DNA of 64,000 nt from Clostridium punense. Lineage in GTDB: Bacteria > Bacillota > Clostridia > Clostridiales > Clostridiaceae. The translations under genes and the position numbers were made by a program. The DNA lies in the NCBI RefSeq assembly GCF_017874425.1, contig NZ_JAGGLL010000001.1:124001-188000 (forward strand), written 5' to 3'. Shown piece after piece: positions 34,573-44,758 of this stretch; the first letter of the stretch is position 1; every line of letters starts with the position of its first letter. Under the pieces are notes generated by a model, which saw only the letters and a program-made list of their open reading frames with translations, did not search any database and was not told the origin of the DNA.

Positions 34573-34610
34573 AGTTTTGAGTTATAGAAAAACTTCTATA
34601 ACTCAAAACT
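34573..34610 (-). terminator. Perfect hairpin past spoIVA, beyond element C
   Basis: 17-bp arms AGTTTTGAGTTATAGAA and TTCTATAACTCAAAACT around a 4-nt loop. It lies 182 bp past the spoIVA stop, with element C in between, and is probably the original spoIVA terminator. Confidence 0.55.
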
Positions 34611-34623
34611 AGGTTTATTTTTA

Positions 34624-34787
34624 GAAATCTGAAAATAAATAACAAATCAAAGATGTGAAAGATATTTTGAGTTCACAAATAAGCTTGTGCCGACAAGGAA
34701 ACTGGTTCCTTAGATAGTATGTTTCTATTGGCGCAGTATAACACAAAATAGACAATCATACTGACTTATTTATTTTTTGAAGATGCC
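34624..34787 (+). mobile_element. MITE-like palindromic element, copy C (164 bp)
   Basis: Same orientation as copy A: GAAATCTGAAAATAAATAAC at the left and CTTATTTATTTTTTGAAGATGCC at the right (over 20 bases with its inner part, 34764-34787), flanked by TTA (34621-34623) and TTA (34788-34790). It has a single AAGCTTGTG unit and GACAAGGAAACTGGTTCC like copy A; the apical hairpin is eroded. It ends 4 bp from the spoIVA stop codon. Confidence 0.78.
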
Positions 34788-34791
34788 TTAA

Positions 34792-36264
34792 TTATAAGAT
34801 TATACAGATTAGTCCGCCACTGCCTTCATTAATAATTTTTTGTAGAGTTTTCTGAAGTTTCACTTGAACATCTTCAGGCATTTTGTAAAGCTTATTTTGA
34901 AGTCCTTCTTTAACAAGCTCTTCTAAAGACTTACCAAACATATTGCTTTGCCAAATTTGTGCTGGGTCATTATCGAACTGTTCTATAATTGCATTGTAGA
35001 ACTCTTGACTTTGTTTCTTATCCCCAGTGATTGGAGTAACTTCAGTTTCAATATCTGCCTTTATGATGTGTAATGATGGAGCAGAAGCCTTAAGTTTTAC
35101 AACTCCATTCTTCTTATCAATATTTGGCTCTTCAAACTTAATTTCACTAAGTTGTGGAGCTACTAGTCCATAGCCTGTTTCATTAACATCTTTTAGGGCT
35201 TGTGCAATCTTATCATATTCAGTTTTTGCCTTATGATAAGTGCCCATTAAGCTTAATAAGTCATTTTCATTCTTAATATCAGTATCGCATACTTCTCCAA
35301 GAATTTTATAGAATAATTCCTGTTTAGGATTAATATCTACACAAGAAGTTCCATCTCCCATATTCATTTCTTTTACATTTATGTTTGATAAGAACTCTAT
35401 TCCCTTAAATGCATCTAGGCATCTCTTTATGTCTCTAACCTTAAATATATCTTTGCACATAGCTTTAAGTATAGTCATAACATTAACTTTTAACCAATGC
35501 TTAGAACTTAAGTTTTCCATCCATTGAGGCATGTCTATGCTGATTTCCTTCACAGGGAATTCTTTTAGAACATTTCCAAATATGTCAGCTATATCATCTT
35601 CGTCCATGTTCATAATGTCCATGATTGTAACAGGAACATCATACTTTTCTTCTAAATCTCTTTGAAGCTCTACAGTTTCTTGAGCTCTTGGGTTTAAGCT
35701 GTTTAGCAGAATTATAAATGGCTTATTTATAGCTTTTAATTCATTAACAACTCTCTCTTCAGCCTCTACATAATCAGCTCTGTTAAGTCCAGTTATAGAA
35801 CCATCTGTAGTAACTACGATTCCAATAGTTGAATGGTCTGTAATAACTTTTCTTGTGCCAATTTCTGCAGCCTGCTCAAATGGTATTTCATAATCAAACC
35901 ATGGTGTTGTTACCATTTTAGGAGCATTTTCTTCATTATATCCTAATGAACTTTTAACTACATATCCAACACAGTCTACCATTCTTACTTTAAACTTTGT
36001 TCCACCTTCAAAACGAATTTCAACAGCTTCGTTTGGAACAAACTTTGGTTCAGTGGTATGAATTGATTTTCCAGAACCACTTTGTGGCAGCTCATCCTTT
36101 GCTCTTTCCTTTTTATGAGGATTTTCAATATTAGGGATCACCATAAGTTCCATAAATCTCTTTATGAATGTAGATTTTCCTGTTCTAACAGGACCTACAA
36201 CCCCTACGTATATGTCCCCTTGAGTTCTTTCTGCAATATCTTTGTATATATCAAAGTTTTCCAA
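34792..36264 (-). CDS. spoIVA: Spore coat morphogenetic ATPase SpoIVA
   Basis: A 490-residue protein, very close to the usual 492, starting MENFDIYKDIAERTQGDIYV. The N-terminal domain has the Walker A site GPVRTGKSTFIKRF and the late segment DHSTIGIVVTTDGS. SpoIVA polymerises with ATP on the outer forespore membrane to form the base of the coat, anchored by SpoVM (12992). The start is the TTG at 36264, set by GGGAGG seven bases before it; the upstream ATG overlaps that site. The terminator seems displaced by element C. Confidence 0.95.
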   Translation of the reverse strand: MENFDIYKDIAERTQGDIYVGVVGPVRTGKSTFIKRFMELMVIPNIENPHKKERAKDELPQSGSGKSIHTTEPKFVPNEAVEIRFEGGTKFKVRMVDCVGYVVKSSLGYNEENAPKMVTTPWFDYEIPFEQAAEIGTRKVITDHSTIGIVVTTDGSITGLNRADYVEAEERVVNELKAINKPFIILLNSLNPRAQETVELQRDLEEKYDVPVTIMDIMNMDEDDIADIFGNVLKEFPVKEISIDMPQWMENLSSKHWLKVNVMTILKAMCKDIFKVRDIKRCLDAFKGIEFLSNINVKEMNMGDGTSCVDINPKQELFYKILGEVCDTDIKNENDLLSLMGTYHKAKTEYDKIAQALKDVNETGYGLVAPQLSEIKFEEPNIDKKNGVVKLKASAPSLHIIKADIETEVTPITGDKKQSQEFYNAIIEQFDNDPAQIWQSNMFGKSLEELVKEGLQNKLYKMPEDVQVKLQKTLQKIINEGSGGLICIIL

Positions 36265-36343
36265 GGTCCACCCTCCCATAACTACATATTAACAATATAT
36301 ATATATTTTATATTAAAATAAAATATTACTAATTTATAAGAAA

Positions 36344-36376
36344 AGACAGTAAGAAATTTTCTCTTCCTTACTGTCT
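36344..36376 (-). terminator. Terminator of the DUF512-der-gpsA operon
   Basis: AGACAGTAAG and CTTACTGTCT pair around a 13-nt loop, with TTTTCTTATAAATT following on the minus strand, 33 bp past the gpsA stop. Confidence 0.7.
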
Positions 36377-36408
36377 ATATATATTATAATATTTATATTT
36401 TTATGACA

Positions 36409-37416
36409 CTAAACTTCTATAAAAGAGTGTTCATCCTTCATTTCTCTAGACATGAGCTCTTGCACTGCATCATTGGCATTTTTGTTTTGGAATAAAACGT
36501 TGTAAAGAGCATCTGTAATTGGCATTACAACTCCTTCTCTTTCCTTAAGCTCATAAAAAGCTTTAGTTGCTTCAATTCCTTCTACAACCATACCTACTTC
36601 CTTAGAAGCTTCTTCCATGGTCTTTCCTTGCCCTATAAGAATTCCAGCTCTTCGATTTCTACTATGCATACTAGTACAAGTAACAATCAAATCTCCCATT
36701 CCAGTTAAGCCATAGAAGGTTTCTTGTCTTCCTCCCAGCTTCGTTCCTATTCTCACAATTTCGTGCATACCACGGGTCATTAGAGCTGCCTTTGCATTAT
36801 CTCCATAACCTATACCATCAGTTATTCCTGCTGCAAGGGCAATTATGTTTTTACATGCTCCCCCTATTTGAACTCCAATTAAATCATCATTAGTATAAAC
36901 TCTAAAACTGCTAGAGCTAAAAATCTGCTGAATTTCCTTAGCTGCTTCCATATCTCTTGAGGAAACTGTTACTGTAGTAGGAATTCCTCTTGATACTTCT
37001 TCAGCATGACTTGGTCCTGATAAAATTACAACAGGGTTGGTGGATATTTCTTCTTCCATGATTTCAGACATAGTCTTATGGGTGCCTTTTTCTATACCCT
37101 TAGCCACTGTAACAAGAATTTGATCCTTATTTAATAGAGGTGCAACCTGTCTTGAAACTATTCTAATTACTTGAGAAGGCACAGCTAAGACTACCACTTT
37201 ACTATTTTCTATAGCCTTATCTAATTCTCTATAAGCAGTTACATTACTTGGTATAGTAACTTCAGGTAGGAACTTACTGTTTTCTCTTTTAATATTAATA
37301 TCCTCTACACCATGTTCATCAATTGTCCAAATAGTTGTTTCAATTCCCTTTTTAGCGAGCATAACTGCTAAAGCTGTACCAAAGCTTCCGCCTCCTAAAA
37401 ATGCAACCTTTAACAT
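36409..37416 (-). CDS. gpsA: Glycerol-3-phosphate dehydrogenase (NAD(P)+)
   Basis: A 335-residue enzyme with the Rossmann motif FLGGGSFGTALAVMLAKKG at the N-terminus, VAKGIEKGT, and the catalytic-Lys region ACKNIIALAAGI. It reduces dihydroxyacetone phosphate to sn-glycerol-3-phosphate, the backbone for the PlsX/PlsY phospholipid pathway. It follows der by 26 bp and ends the unit DUF512-der-gpsA; der-gpsA-spoIVA is the same order as in B. subtilis. Confidence 0.96.
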   Translation of the reverse strand: MLKVAFLGGGSFGTALAVMLAKKGIETTIWTIDEHGVEDINIKRENSKFLPEVTIPSNVTAYRELDKAIENSKVVVLAVPSQVIRIVSRQVAPLLNKDQILVTVAKGIEKGTHKTMSEIMEEEISTNPVVILSGPSHAEEVSRGIPTTVTVSSRDMEAAKEIQQIFSSSSFRVYTNDDLIGVQIGGACKNIIALAAGITDGIGYGDNAKAALMTRGMHEIVRIGTKLGGRQETFYGLTGMGDLIVTCTSMHSRNRRAGILIGQGKTMEEASKEVGMVVEGIEATKAFYELKEREGVVMPITDALYNVLFQNKNANDAVQELMSREMKDEHSFIEV

Positions 37417-37442
37417 AATTCCCCTTCCTTCCCTGTAACTTA

Positions 37443-38759
37443 TTATTCTTTTCTTTCTCTGAAAATTAGCTTTATACCAGTTCCTTTAAATTCAAAGCTT
37501 TCTCTAAGCTGATTTTCTAAGTATCTCTGGTAAGAGAAATGTAACAAGTTAGGATCATTTACAAAGAATATAAATGTAGGTGGTTTTGTATCTACTTGAG
37601 TAACATAGAATATCTTTAATCTCCTTAAAGCTACAATTGGTGGTTCTTTCATAAGCACTGCTCTACTTATAACATCATTTAAAACTCCTGTAGCAATACG
37701 CTTACTGTAGTTATCATAGCATTCTCTTGCCATAGTAAGAACCTTATTTACCCTTTGACCAGTTAAGGCAGAGATATAAAGGTATGGTGCATAAGACATA
37801 AAGGATAGACCTTTAGCTATCTCATTAGTAAACTTATTCATAGTCTTATCATCTTTTTCAATTAAATCCCACTTGTTTACAATAACCATTATGGCTTTAC
37901 TAAGTTCATGGGCATATCCAATGATTTTCTCATCTTGATCACTTAAAGTTTCTGTAGCATCTAGCATAAGAATACATACATCTGCTCTTTCAATAGCAGC
38001 TAGTGTTCTAATTACACTATATCTTTCTATTTCCTCTTTAACCTTGCTTTTCCTTCTTAGTCCAGCAGTATCGATTAAAATAAATTTACCTTCTTCAGTT
38101 TCTATTCTACTATCAATTGCATCTCTAGTAGTACCTGGGATATCACTTACTATGTTTCTGTCTTCACCTAAGATTTTATTGATTAATGAAGATTTACCTA
38201 CATTAGGCTTTCCGACCATAGCAATCTTAATATACTCTTCATCTTCTTCATTTCCTCCATTAGTGTCAAAGTGACTAACTACTTCATCTAGCATATCTCC
38301 AAGCCCTAAACCTTGAGATGCAGAAATAGCAATTGGAGTTCCTATACCTAGGTTGTAAAACTCAAAGGCATTATCTTCTAATTCAATTCTATCAATTTTA
38401 TTAACTACTAATATGATTGGTTTTTTTGACTTTCTAAGCATTTGTGCTACTTCGAAATCTGATGGATGAAGTCCTTGCTTTCCATCTACAATAAATACAA
38501 TTACATCAGCTGTTTCAATAGCAATATTTGCTTGTCTTCTCATCTGTGCCATTATGATATCTTCATTTTCTGGCTCAATTCCACCTGTATCTATTATAGT
38601 GAAATTATGACGAAGCCACTCTGCCTCTGCATAAATTCTGTCTCTTGTAACTCCTGGTGTATCTTCAACTATGGCAATTCTCTTTCCTGCTAGTTTATTA
38701 AAAAGTGTTGACTTACCTACATTAGGTCTTCCAACTATTGCAACTATTGGTTTTCCCAT
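37443..38759 (-). CDS. der: Ribosome biogenesis GTPase Der (EngA)
   Basis: A 438-residue protein with two tandem GTPase domains: [14 protein letters not shown] and DTGGIEP with NKID in the first half, [14 protein letters not shown] and [10 protein letters not shown] with NKWDL in the second, and a C-terminal KH-like domain. Der acts in 50S subunit assembly and is usually essential. It starts 1 bp after the DUF512 gene stop, so translation is probably coupled. Confidence 0.96.
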   Translation of the reverse strand: MGKPIVAIVGRPNVGKSTLFNKLAGKRIAIVEDTPGVTRDRIYAEAEWLRHNFTIIDTGGIEPENEDIIMAQMRRQANIAIETADVIVFIVDGKQGLHPSDFEVAQMLRKSKKPIILVVNKIDRIELEDNAFEFYNLGIGTPIAISASQGLGLGDMLDEVVSHFDTNGGNEEDEEYIKIAMVGKPNVGKSSLINKILGEDRNIVSDIPGTTRDAIDSRIETEEGKFILIDTAGLRRKSKVKEEIERYSVIRTLAAIERADVCILMLDATETLSDQDEKIIGYAHELSKAIMVIVNKWDLIEKDDKTMNKFTNEIAKGLSFMSYAPYLYISALTGQRVNKVLTMARECYDNYSKRIATGVLNDVISRAVLMKEPPIVALRRLKIFYVTQVDTKPPTFIFFVNDPNLLHFSYQRYLENQLRESFEFKGTGIKLIFRERKE

Positions 38760-38760
38760 T

Positions 38761-40095
38761 CTAATCCTCCTCTGTGTATTGATTTATAAGGTCAATTAAG
38801 TCGTCTCCTGTATAATCACATACAATTATTTTTCTATTTAATATTTTTTCTAAATCTGCCACCGTGTAATCGTCTAATAATATTAGTTCCTCTGTGCTTC
38901 CAAGCTCATAGCCTCTTCTTAATACATTACTTGGTATAATTATATAATCTCCTAATTTTCTCTTTTTTAATTCTTCAATTATATCTTTTCCTGTTAAAAG
39001 TCCTGCAACAGTAATGGTGTTTCCAAAGAAGTCATTATTAACCTTTACCACCTCTAGATTAATTTTACCATTAGCTTTCATAATTTCTAGAGAAATTTCA
39101 TGAATGACCTCATAAGCTGAAGCTCCAGTTACCATGGTAAAAGAACCTTTATGGTTTTTTTCTAGGAATGGAAGCGTATCCTCTATAGTGGATTTTAGTA
39201 ATCTTATCATACCTATTCCATCTTCTAATTGCTCATAGCTTCCATAATGGTCTTCCTCAGGAATGCTTACTCCTGACACAATATAAAACTCGTCTGATAA
39301 CCTAGCAAAAGGAGTTCCATTTTCCTTTTCATATTTGTTTTGAAGTTTTTCAATTAGTTCTATTTGTGTTTTGGCACTCTGCTGATTAAATAAATGAAGC
39401 TTAGGTAGATTTTCTCTATGCTTAGTAACTCCAAGTGGAACTATTGCCACATTTTCTACATTAGGATAAAGTTTATATAAATCCTCCACTGTTTTAACCA
39501 GTTCTTCATTATCATTAAGTCCTGGGCAACAAACAATTTGAGTATTTATTTTAATCCCTGCTTCTGAAAGTCTTTTAAGAATTTCATATATGTTTCCAGC
39601 AAACCTGTTGTTAAGCATTTTTATTCTAAGCTCAGGATTTGTTGTATGTACAGAAACATTAATAGGACTTATTCTATATTTAATTATCCTATTAATATCA
39701 TCTTCGCTCATATTAGTTAAAGTGAGAAAGTTTCCTTGTAGAAAGGATAATCTAGAATCATCATCCTTAAAATAAAGAGTTTCCCTCATACCTTGAGGCA
39801 ACTGGTCAATGAAACAAAATACACATTTATTATGGCAACTTCTAGGTTTGTCGAGTATAGCTTCCCTGAAAACTATACCTAAATCTTCGTCATAATCCTT
39901 TTCTATTTCAATTTCCCAAACCTCACCATGTTTTTTCTCAACTTCTATAAGTAATTCTTCATCAGTTACAAGAAATTTATAGTCAATTATATCCTTAACT
40001 TCATTACCATCTATACTTATAAGTTTATCGCCGACTTCTATACCAACTTCTTCAGCTATACTCCCAGCCATAACTTTAGCAATTTCATTTTTCAT
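38761..40095 (-). CDS. DUF512 protein with PDZ and radical-SAM domains
   Basis: A 444-residue protein. The N-terminus is PDZ-like ([20 protein letters not shown]), followed by a radical-SAM region with CX3CX2C (CHNKCVFC) near residue 81, and a C-terminal DUF512 domain ([13 protein letters not shown]). The family is conserved in clostridia directly upstream of der. Its reaction is not known to me; the cluster motif supports SAM chemistry. The gene heads the operon with der and gpsA. Confidence 0.88.
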   Translation of the reverse strand: MKNEIAKVMAGSIAEEVGIEVGDKLISIDGNEVKDIIDYKFLVTDEELLIEVEKKHGEVWEIEIEKDYDEDLGIVFREAILDKPRSCHNKCVFCFIDQLPQGMRETLYFKDDDSRLSFLQGNFLTLTNMSEDDINRIIKYRISPINVSVHTTNPELRIKMLNNRFAGNIYEILKRLSEAGIKINTQIVCCPGLNDNEELVKTVEDLYKLYPNVENVAIVPLGVTKHRENLPKLHLFNQQSAKTQIELIEKLQNKYEKENGTPFARLSDEFYIVSGVSIPEEDHYGSYEQLEDGIGMIRLLKSTIEDTLPFLEKNHKGSFTMVTGASAYEVIHEISLEIMKANGKINLEVVKVNNDFFGNTITVAGLLTGKDIIEELKKRKLGDYIIIPSNVLRRGYELGSTEELILLDDYTVADLEKILNRKIIVCDYTGDDLIDLINQYTEED

Positions 40096-40268
40096 TTTCT
40101 TATCTCCTTAACTAGAACATGTTACTATAATTATGTCCGCTATTATGATATATTATATCAATTGCTAGTAATAGTCAATGTTTTACAACTCATTCCACTG
40201 TTTATTACCAGGTGTTATGAGTATCAAAAATCATAAGTTTATCGTCCTTTATATATTAAAATAGCCTT

Positions 40269-40350
40269 AGAATTTAACTAATAAGCAACTACTTTATTTT
40301 CCTTAAGAGTTTAAGTAAAAAGCAAAATAAACTTTCATTATGAAAATTCC
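40269..40350 (+). repeat. Decayed AT-rich interspersed repeat, copy 2a
   Basis: Reads AGAATTTAACTAATAAGCAA and ends AAAATAAACTTTCATTATGA. It aligns over its length with copy 2b at 40422-40502, with the phoU terminator between the two copies. Confidence 0.45.
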
Positions 40351-40388
40351 TGTTTTGTAATCACCACTAGCTTTTTAAAAAAGAAAAA

Positions 40389-40404
40389 ACCTCCTAGAGG
40401 AGGT
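40389..40404 (-). terminator. Terminator of the pst-phoU operon
   Basis: The palindrome ACCTCCTAGAGGAGGT is followed on the minus strand by TTTTTTC. It lies 106 bp past the phoU stop, with a repeat copy in between. Confidence 0.75.
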
Positions 40405-40421
40405 ATATTGAATTAAAATCA

Positions 40422-40502
40422 AGATTTAACTTATATATGAACCTACCTTGAGTTTCTTAGGCTTTTTAAAAATGATTAAAATAAACGCTCATTATAAAAG
40501 TC
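40422..40502 (+). repeat. Decayed AT-rich interspersed repeat, copy 2b
   Basis: Reads AGATTTAACTTATATATGAA, then CTTGAGTTTCTTAGGCTTTT and AAAATAAACGCTCATTATAA. It fills the space between the phoU stop and its terminator. Similar to 40269-40350, 3621-3700 and the reverse of 53080-53162. Confidence 0.5.
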
Positions 40503-40509
40503 CATATCC

Positions 40510-41166
40510 CTAATCATTTAGGTCTACTTTTTTACCAGTAATTAAGTAAATAGTCCATTCACAGATGTTGGTAGTGTGATCTGCCATTCTCTCAAGAAAC
40601 TTTGCAACAAATAAAAATCTTGTAGCCTGCTGAATAACTTTCGGGTCTCCTAGCATTAACACTAAAAGCTCACTGAAGATTTGCTTGTAAATTGCATCTA
40701 CTGAGTCATCTTTTTTGCACACAGCATATGCTAAATCTACATCTCTCTCCATGTAAGTTTCTAAGCATCCATCTATCATTTCTTCTACAATAGCAGACAT
40801 TCTTGGAATATCTATTAGTTCCTTGATATACTTTTGACCTTCAAGTTGCTTTGCTATTTTTGCTATATCAACTGCATGGTCTGCAATTCTTTCTAAATCA
40901 GTGACAATTTTACTCATAGTAAAAACGCTTCTTAAATCAATAGCTAATGGCTGACGAGTAGCAATAAGCTTAATGCATTTATCCTCAATTTCTTTTTCTA
41001 AATCATCAACCAAATCATCTTTTCTAACTACCTCATCTGCTAGCTTCATATCCTGTGAAACTAGTGCCTTAATAGAATCGCTTATTTGAGCTTTTACTAT
41101 ATCCCCCATTTTTTTAAGTTCTTCATGTAAATGAATTAACTCTGCATCAAAATTTTTTCTTGACAT
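40510..41166 (-). CDS. phoU: Phosphate signalling protein PhoU
   Basis: A 218-residue all-helical protein made of two PhoU repeats, each with a metal-binding helix (DLERIADHAVDIA and FLERMADHTTNICEW). PhoU restrains the Pst transporter and PhoR when phosphate is plentiful. It is the last gene of the pst operon, 12 bp after the second pstB. Confidence 0.95.
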   Translation of the reverse strand: MSRKNFDAELIHLHEELKKMGDIVKAQISDSIKALVSQDMKLADEVVRKDDLVDDLEKEIEDKCIKLIATRQPLAIDLRSVFTMSKIVTDLERIADHAVDIAKIAKQLEGQKYIKELIDIPRMSAIVEEMIDGCLETYMERDVDLAYAVCKKDDSVDAIYKQIFSELLVLMLGDPKVIQQATRFLFVAKFLERMADHTTNICEWTIYLITGKKVDLND

Positions 41167-41178
41167 AGTTACACCACC

Positions 41179-41928
41179 TTAACTTATTCTTCCTGTAATA
41201 TAATCCTGAGTTCTATTATCTTCTGGTCTGTAGAATATTTGCTGTGTATCTCCAAACTCAATTATTTCTCCATTAAAGAAGAAGGCTGTATAATCTGAAA
41301 TACGAGCAGCCTGTTGCATATTATGAGTTACTATTATTACTGTGTAGTTTTGTCTTAAAGTATCCATAAGTTCTTCAATCTTTAAAGTAGATATGGGATC
41401 TAATGCTGATGTTGGTTCATCCATTAAAATTACTTCTGGTTCTATTGCAATGGTTCTCGCAATACACAATCTTTGCTGTTGTCCTCCTGATAAAGCTAAA
41501 GCACTTTTATGTAGCCTATCCTTAACTTCATCCCAGAGTGCTACTCCCTTTAAACTGTTTTCCACTATTTCATCCAATACTTTTTTATTCTTAACTCCAT
41601 GAATCCTTGGCCCATAGGCAATATTCTCATATATAGTCATAGGGAATGGATTAGGTTTTTGAAACACCATGCCTACATGTTTTCTAAGCTCCATTACATC
41701 ATAGTCTTTGTATATATCCATATTATTATAGGATACATTCCCTTCAATTTTTACACCTTCTATTAAATCATTCATCCTGTTTAAAGTTCTTAAAAATGTT
41801 GATTTTCCACAACCTGATGGTCCTATTAGTGCAGTAACCTTATTCTTTTTTATATCCATATTTACATTTTTTAAAGCCTTCATAGTACCATAGTATAGGT
41901 TAAGATCCCTAACCCTTATAATATCCAT
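41179..41928 (-). CDS. pstB: Phosphate ABC transporter ATPase PstB (downstream copy)
   Basis: A 249-residue ATPase with Walker [15 protein letters not shown], the signature [13 protein letters not shown] and Walker [25 protein letters not shown] is typical of PstB. It powers phosphate import through PstA and PstC. A second pstB lies 81 bp upstream; the two proteins are similar throughout but clearly diverged (roughly two thirds identical by eye), so this is an old duplication. The gene has its own good ribosome site (GGAGG). Confidence 0.95.
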   Translation of the reverse strand: MDIIRVRDLNLYYGTMKALKNVNMDIKKNKVTALIGPSGCGKSTFLRTLNRMNDLIEGVKIEGNVSYNNMDIYKDYDVMELRKHVGMVFQKPNPFPMTIYENIAYGPRIHGVKNKKVLDEIVENSLKGVALWDEVKDRLHKSALALSGGQQQRLCIARTIAIEPEVILMDEPTSALDPISTLKIEELMDTLRQNYTVIIVTHNMQQAARISDYTAFFFNGEIIEFGDTQQIFYRPEDNRTQDYITGRIS

Positions 41929-42009
41929 ATTAAATCCTCCAATGATACATTTTCTATATTAGCCGCATAAATTTATTAAATCACCTTATACCAATATAAT
42001 ACTTTGAAT

Positions 42010-42765
42010 TTAACCAAATCTGCCTGAAATATAATCCTCTGTTTTTTTGCTCTTAGGATTATAAAAAATATCCTCAGTATTATTAAATTCAATTAACTCT
42101 CCATTTAAAAAGAATCCTGTGTAATCCGATACTCTTCCTGCTTGCTCCATATTGTGAGTTACAATGACTACAGTGTAGTTTTCCTTAAGCTCATGGATTA
42201 GCTCCTCTACCTTTAAAGTAGAAATTGGATCAAGGGCCGAAGTTGGCTCATCCATTAGGATAATTTCTGGTTTCGCAGCAAGAGTTCTTGCTATACACAA
42301 TCTTTGTTGTTGTCCTCCAGATAAATCAAAGGCTGATTTATTTAACTTATCCTTTACTTCCTCCCAAAGAGCTGCTCCTCTTAAACTTTTCTCTACTAAC
42401 TCATCTAAAATCTTCTTATCTTTTATCCCATATCTTCTAGGTCCATAAATCACATTTTCATAGATAGATTTAGGGAATGGGTTGGCTTTTTGAAATACCA
42501 TGCCAACATTTTTTCTAAGTTCAATTAAGTTTATATCCTTATCTAATATATTTTGTCCATGTACTAATATATTTCCCTCATATCTAGTGTTTTCAATAAT
42601 ATCATTCATTCTATTTAATGTTCTTAAAAAAGTAGATTTCCCACAACCTGAAGGTCCAATTAATGCAGTTACTTTCTTAGATAGTATTTCCATATTTATA
42701 TTTTTTAAGGCTTGATTTTCACCATAATAAAAATTCAAATTTTCTACTTTTATTCCTAGTTCCAT
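42010..42765 (-). CDS. pstB: Phosphate ABC transporter ATPase PstB (upstream copy)
   Basis: A 251-residue ATPase with the same motifs as its downstream twin: [27 protein letters not shown] and [13 protein letters not shown]. It lies 16 bp after pstA, so this is the copy in the classical position. Differences from the other copy are spread along the protein and none touch nucleotide-binding residues, so both are probably functional. B. subtilis also carries two pstB genes in its operon. Confidence 0.95.
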   Translation of the reverse strand: MELGIKVENLNFYYGENQALKNINMEILSKKVTALIGPSGCGKSTFLRTLNRMNDIIENTRYEGNILVHGQNILDKDINLIELRKNVGMVFQKANPFPKSIYENVIYGPRRYGIKDKKILDELVEKSLRGAALWEEVKDKLNKSAFDLSGGQQQRLCIARTLAAKPEIILMDEPTSALDPISTLKVEELIHELKENYTVVIVTHNMEQAGRVSDYTGFFLNGELIEFNNTEDIFYNPKSKKTEDYISGRFG

Positions 42766-42781
42766 AGCTATTTTCCCCCTG

Positions 42782-43666
42782 CTAATCTAGTCTTTTTTGA
42801 TACTTGTTTCTTAATATTATAGCCAGTGTATTGGCACCTAGTAAAAATACTAATAGCACTATAATTCCTGTTGCAGCTAACTGCTGAAATTCTGCTTGCG
42901 GTCTAGAGGTCCAGTTATATATTTGAAGGGGTAGTGCTGTATAAGCAGAAAATAAATCCTTTGGTAGAAAGGCTACGTAACTTGCTGCTCCAACCATTAT
43001 CAATGGTGCTGACTCTCCTAGAGCTCTAGAAATTGAAAGAATTGTTCCCGTTAAAATTCCTGGTAGTGCAAAAGGTAAGACTACCCCTGTTATGCTTTGC
43101 CATTTGGATACTCCAAGAGCATAAGACCCCTCTCTTAGAGACTTAGGTACATTTCTTATAGCTTCCTGAGAAGTAATAATAATTGTAGGTAATATTAAAA
43201 GAGATAAAGTTAATGCTGCTGCCACAATGCCCCTACCAAACATAAAGGTTTGAACAAACACTGCAAGTCCGAGAATTCCATATACAATTGAAGGTACTCC
43301 TGCTAAGTTTGATATGTTGAGTTCCAAGATTTCTCTAAACTTATTCTTACTCATATATTCCTCAATATAAATTGCTGAACCAATACCTAATGGAAAAGCA
43401 ATTAATGCTGTAAGCCCAATAACATAAGCACTTCCTATGATAGCTGGTAATACTCCAGCTTTAGAAGCTATACGAGAAGGAAAACCTGTTAAAAAGTTTA
43501 AACTTAAATATTTTAAACCATCTTTTAATACAGATCCTATTAACACTATAAGTATTACAACTCCAAAGGTAGTACAAAGAAAAAATATGGTTTTTAAAAT
43601 ATTGTTAGCCCTTTGCCTACTTTTTAAATTATCTTTTGCATTATTTTTAAATAAATTATTACTCAT
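42782..43666 (-). CDS. pstA: Phosphate ABC transporter permease PstA
   Basis: A 294-residue permease with about six membrane spans and the ABC-permease EAA loop region ([14 protein letters not shown]), and [15 protein letters not shown] typical of PstA. It forms the channel together with PstC. Its ATG shares one base with the pstC stop (TAATG), so the two are translationally coupled. Confidence 0.95.
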   Translation of the reverse strand: MSNNLFKNNAKDNLKSRQRANNILKTIFFLCTTFGVVILIVLIGSVLKDGLKYLSLNFLTGFPSRIASKAGVLPAIIGSAYVIGLTALIAFPLGIGSAIYIEEYMSKNKFREILELNISNLAGVPSIVYGILGLAVFVQTFMFGRGIVAAALTLSLLILPTIIITSQEAIRNVPKSLREGSYALGVSKWQSITGVVLPFALPGILTGTILSISRALGESAPLIMVGAASYVAFLPKDLFSAYTALPLQIYNWTSRPQAEFQQLAATGIIVLLVFLLGANTLAIILRNKYQKRLD

Positions 43667-44562
43667 TACATTTTCACCTGACCCTTTTTAACAATTCTTT
43701 TGGCAATTAAATTTAAGCCAAAAGTTATCAAAAATAGTAATCCTCCCACTGCAAATATGGTTTGGTATTCCACTGAACCATGGCTAATATCTCCCATTGC
43801 AACAGATACCATATACCCAGTCATAGTTTGAATAGAGTTTAGTGGATTTAGTGTAAGCTGTGGCTTTGCTCCTGCCGCGATGGCAACAATCATGGTTTCC
43901 CCTACAGCTCTTGAAATTGCTAATATGAAGGAAGACACAATCCCTGATAGTGCTCCTGGAATAACTATCTTAGTTACTACTTCCAATTTTGTTGCTCCTA
44001 GTGCATAAGCTCCATTTCTTACAGAGTTTGGGATAGCACTCATTGCATCTTCGCTTAAAGAAGAAACTAAAGGTATAACCATAATTCCTACAGCAATACT
44101 AGCACTTAAAGCATTAAAAATTTGTATATTAGGTATAAAACTCTTTAAAAATGGTGTTATTACTGTAAGTGCAAAATATCCATAAACTATTGAAGGTATT
44201 CCTGCTAGAATCTCTAAGATTGGTTTAAGTATATTTCTAACTTTTTTAGAAGCATATTCACTTAAGTAAATAGCTGCCCCAAGCCCTATTGGTATAGCAA
44301 TAACACTAGCCCCTGCTGCAATTAACAAAGTACCATTTAATAGAGGTAATACTCCAAAATTCTGCGGTTTCATAAGTGGAGACCATCTACTGCTTGTAAA
44401 GAACTCCTTAAAACTTACTTGGTTAAAAAACACAATACTTTCTCTTATTAAAATGAATATTATTGTAATAGTTGTTATAATTGATAAAATTGCAAATAAA
44501 GACAAAGATTTTTCAATAAAAAACTCCTTCTTATTGCCTTTAACTTTCTTTTTAAGTTCCAT
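43666..44562 (-). CDS. pstC: Phosphate ABC transporter permease PstC
   Basis: A 298-residue permease with about six spans, the segment [16 protein letters not shown] and the EAA region [14 protein letters not shown]. It pairs with PstA in phosphate import. I chose ATG 44562 behind AGGAGGG; a GTG two codons upstream is possible. A terminator-like hairpin lies between pstS and pstC, so the permease genes are probably expressed less than pstS. Confidence 0.95.
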   Translation of the reverse strand: MELKKKVKGNKKEFFIEKSLSLFAILSIITTITIIFILIRESIVFFNQVSFKEFFTSSRWSPLMKPQNFGVLPLLNGTLLIAAGASVIAIPIGLGAAIYLSEYASKKVRNILKPILEILAGIPSIVYGYFALTVITPFLKSFIPNIQIFNALSASIAVGIMVIPLVSSLSEDAMSAIPNSVRNGAYALGATKLEVVTKIVIPGALSGIVSSFILAISRAVGETMIVAIAAGAKPQLTLNPLNSIQTMTGYMVSVAMGDISHGSVEYQTIFAVGGLLFLITFGLNLIAKRIVKKGQVKM

Positions 44563-44710
44563 AAACACCCTCCTATATAAATAACCTATGGTTAAAATCT
44601 TATAAAAACTCTATATTTATATATTATTACCTCTTTGTTAACTCTAATATGTGCTTTGTTAAGTAAAAGTTAAGTGAAGGTTATGATTGCAATAATCTTT
44701 TAAATTAAAA

Positions 44711-44738
44711 GGCACTGGGATAAAAAATCCACAGTGCC
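44711..44738 (-). terminator. Intra-operon terminator between pstS and pstC
   Basis: GGCACTG and CAGTGCC pair (with GGAT/ATCC partly extending the stem), and TTTTAATTT follows on the minus strand, 21 bp past the pstS stop. Partial termination here would raise pstS relative to the permease genes. Confidence 0.7.
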
Positions 44739-44758
44739 TAAGGAGGTAAGCAATTATA

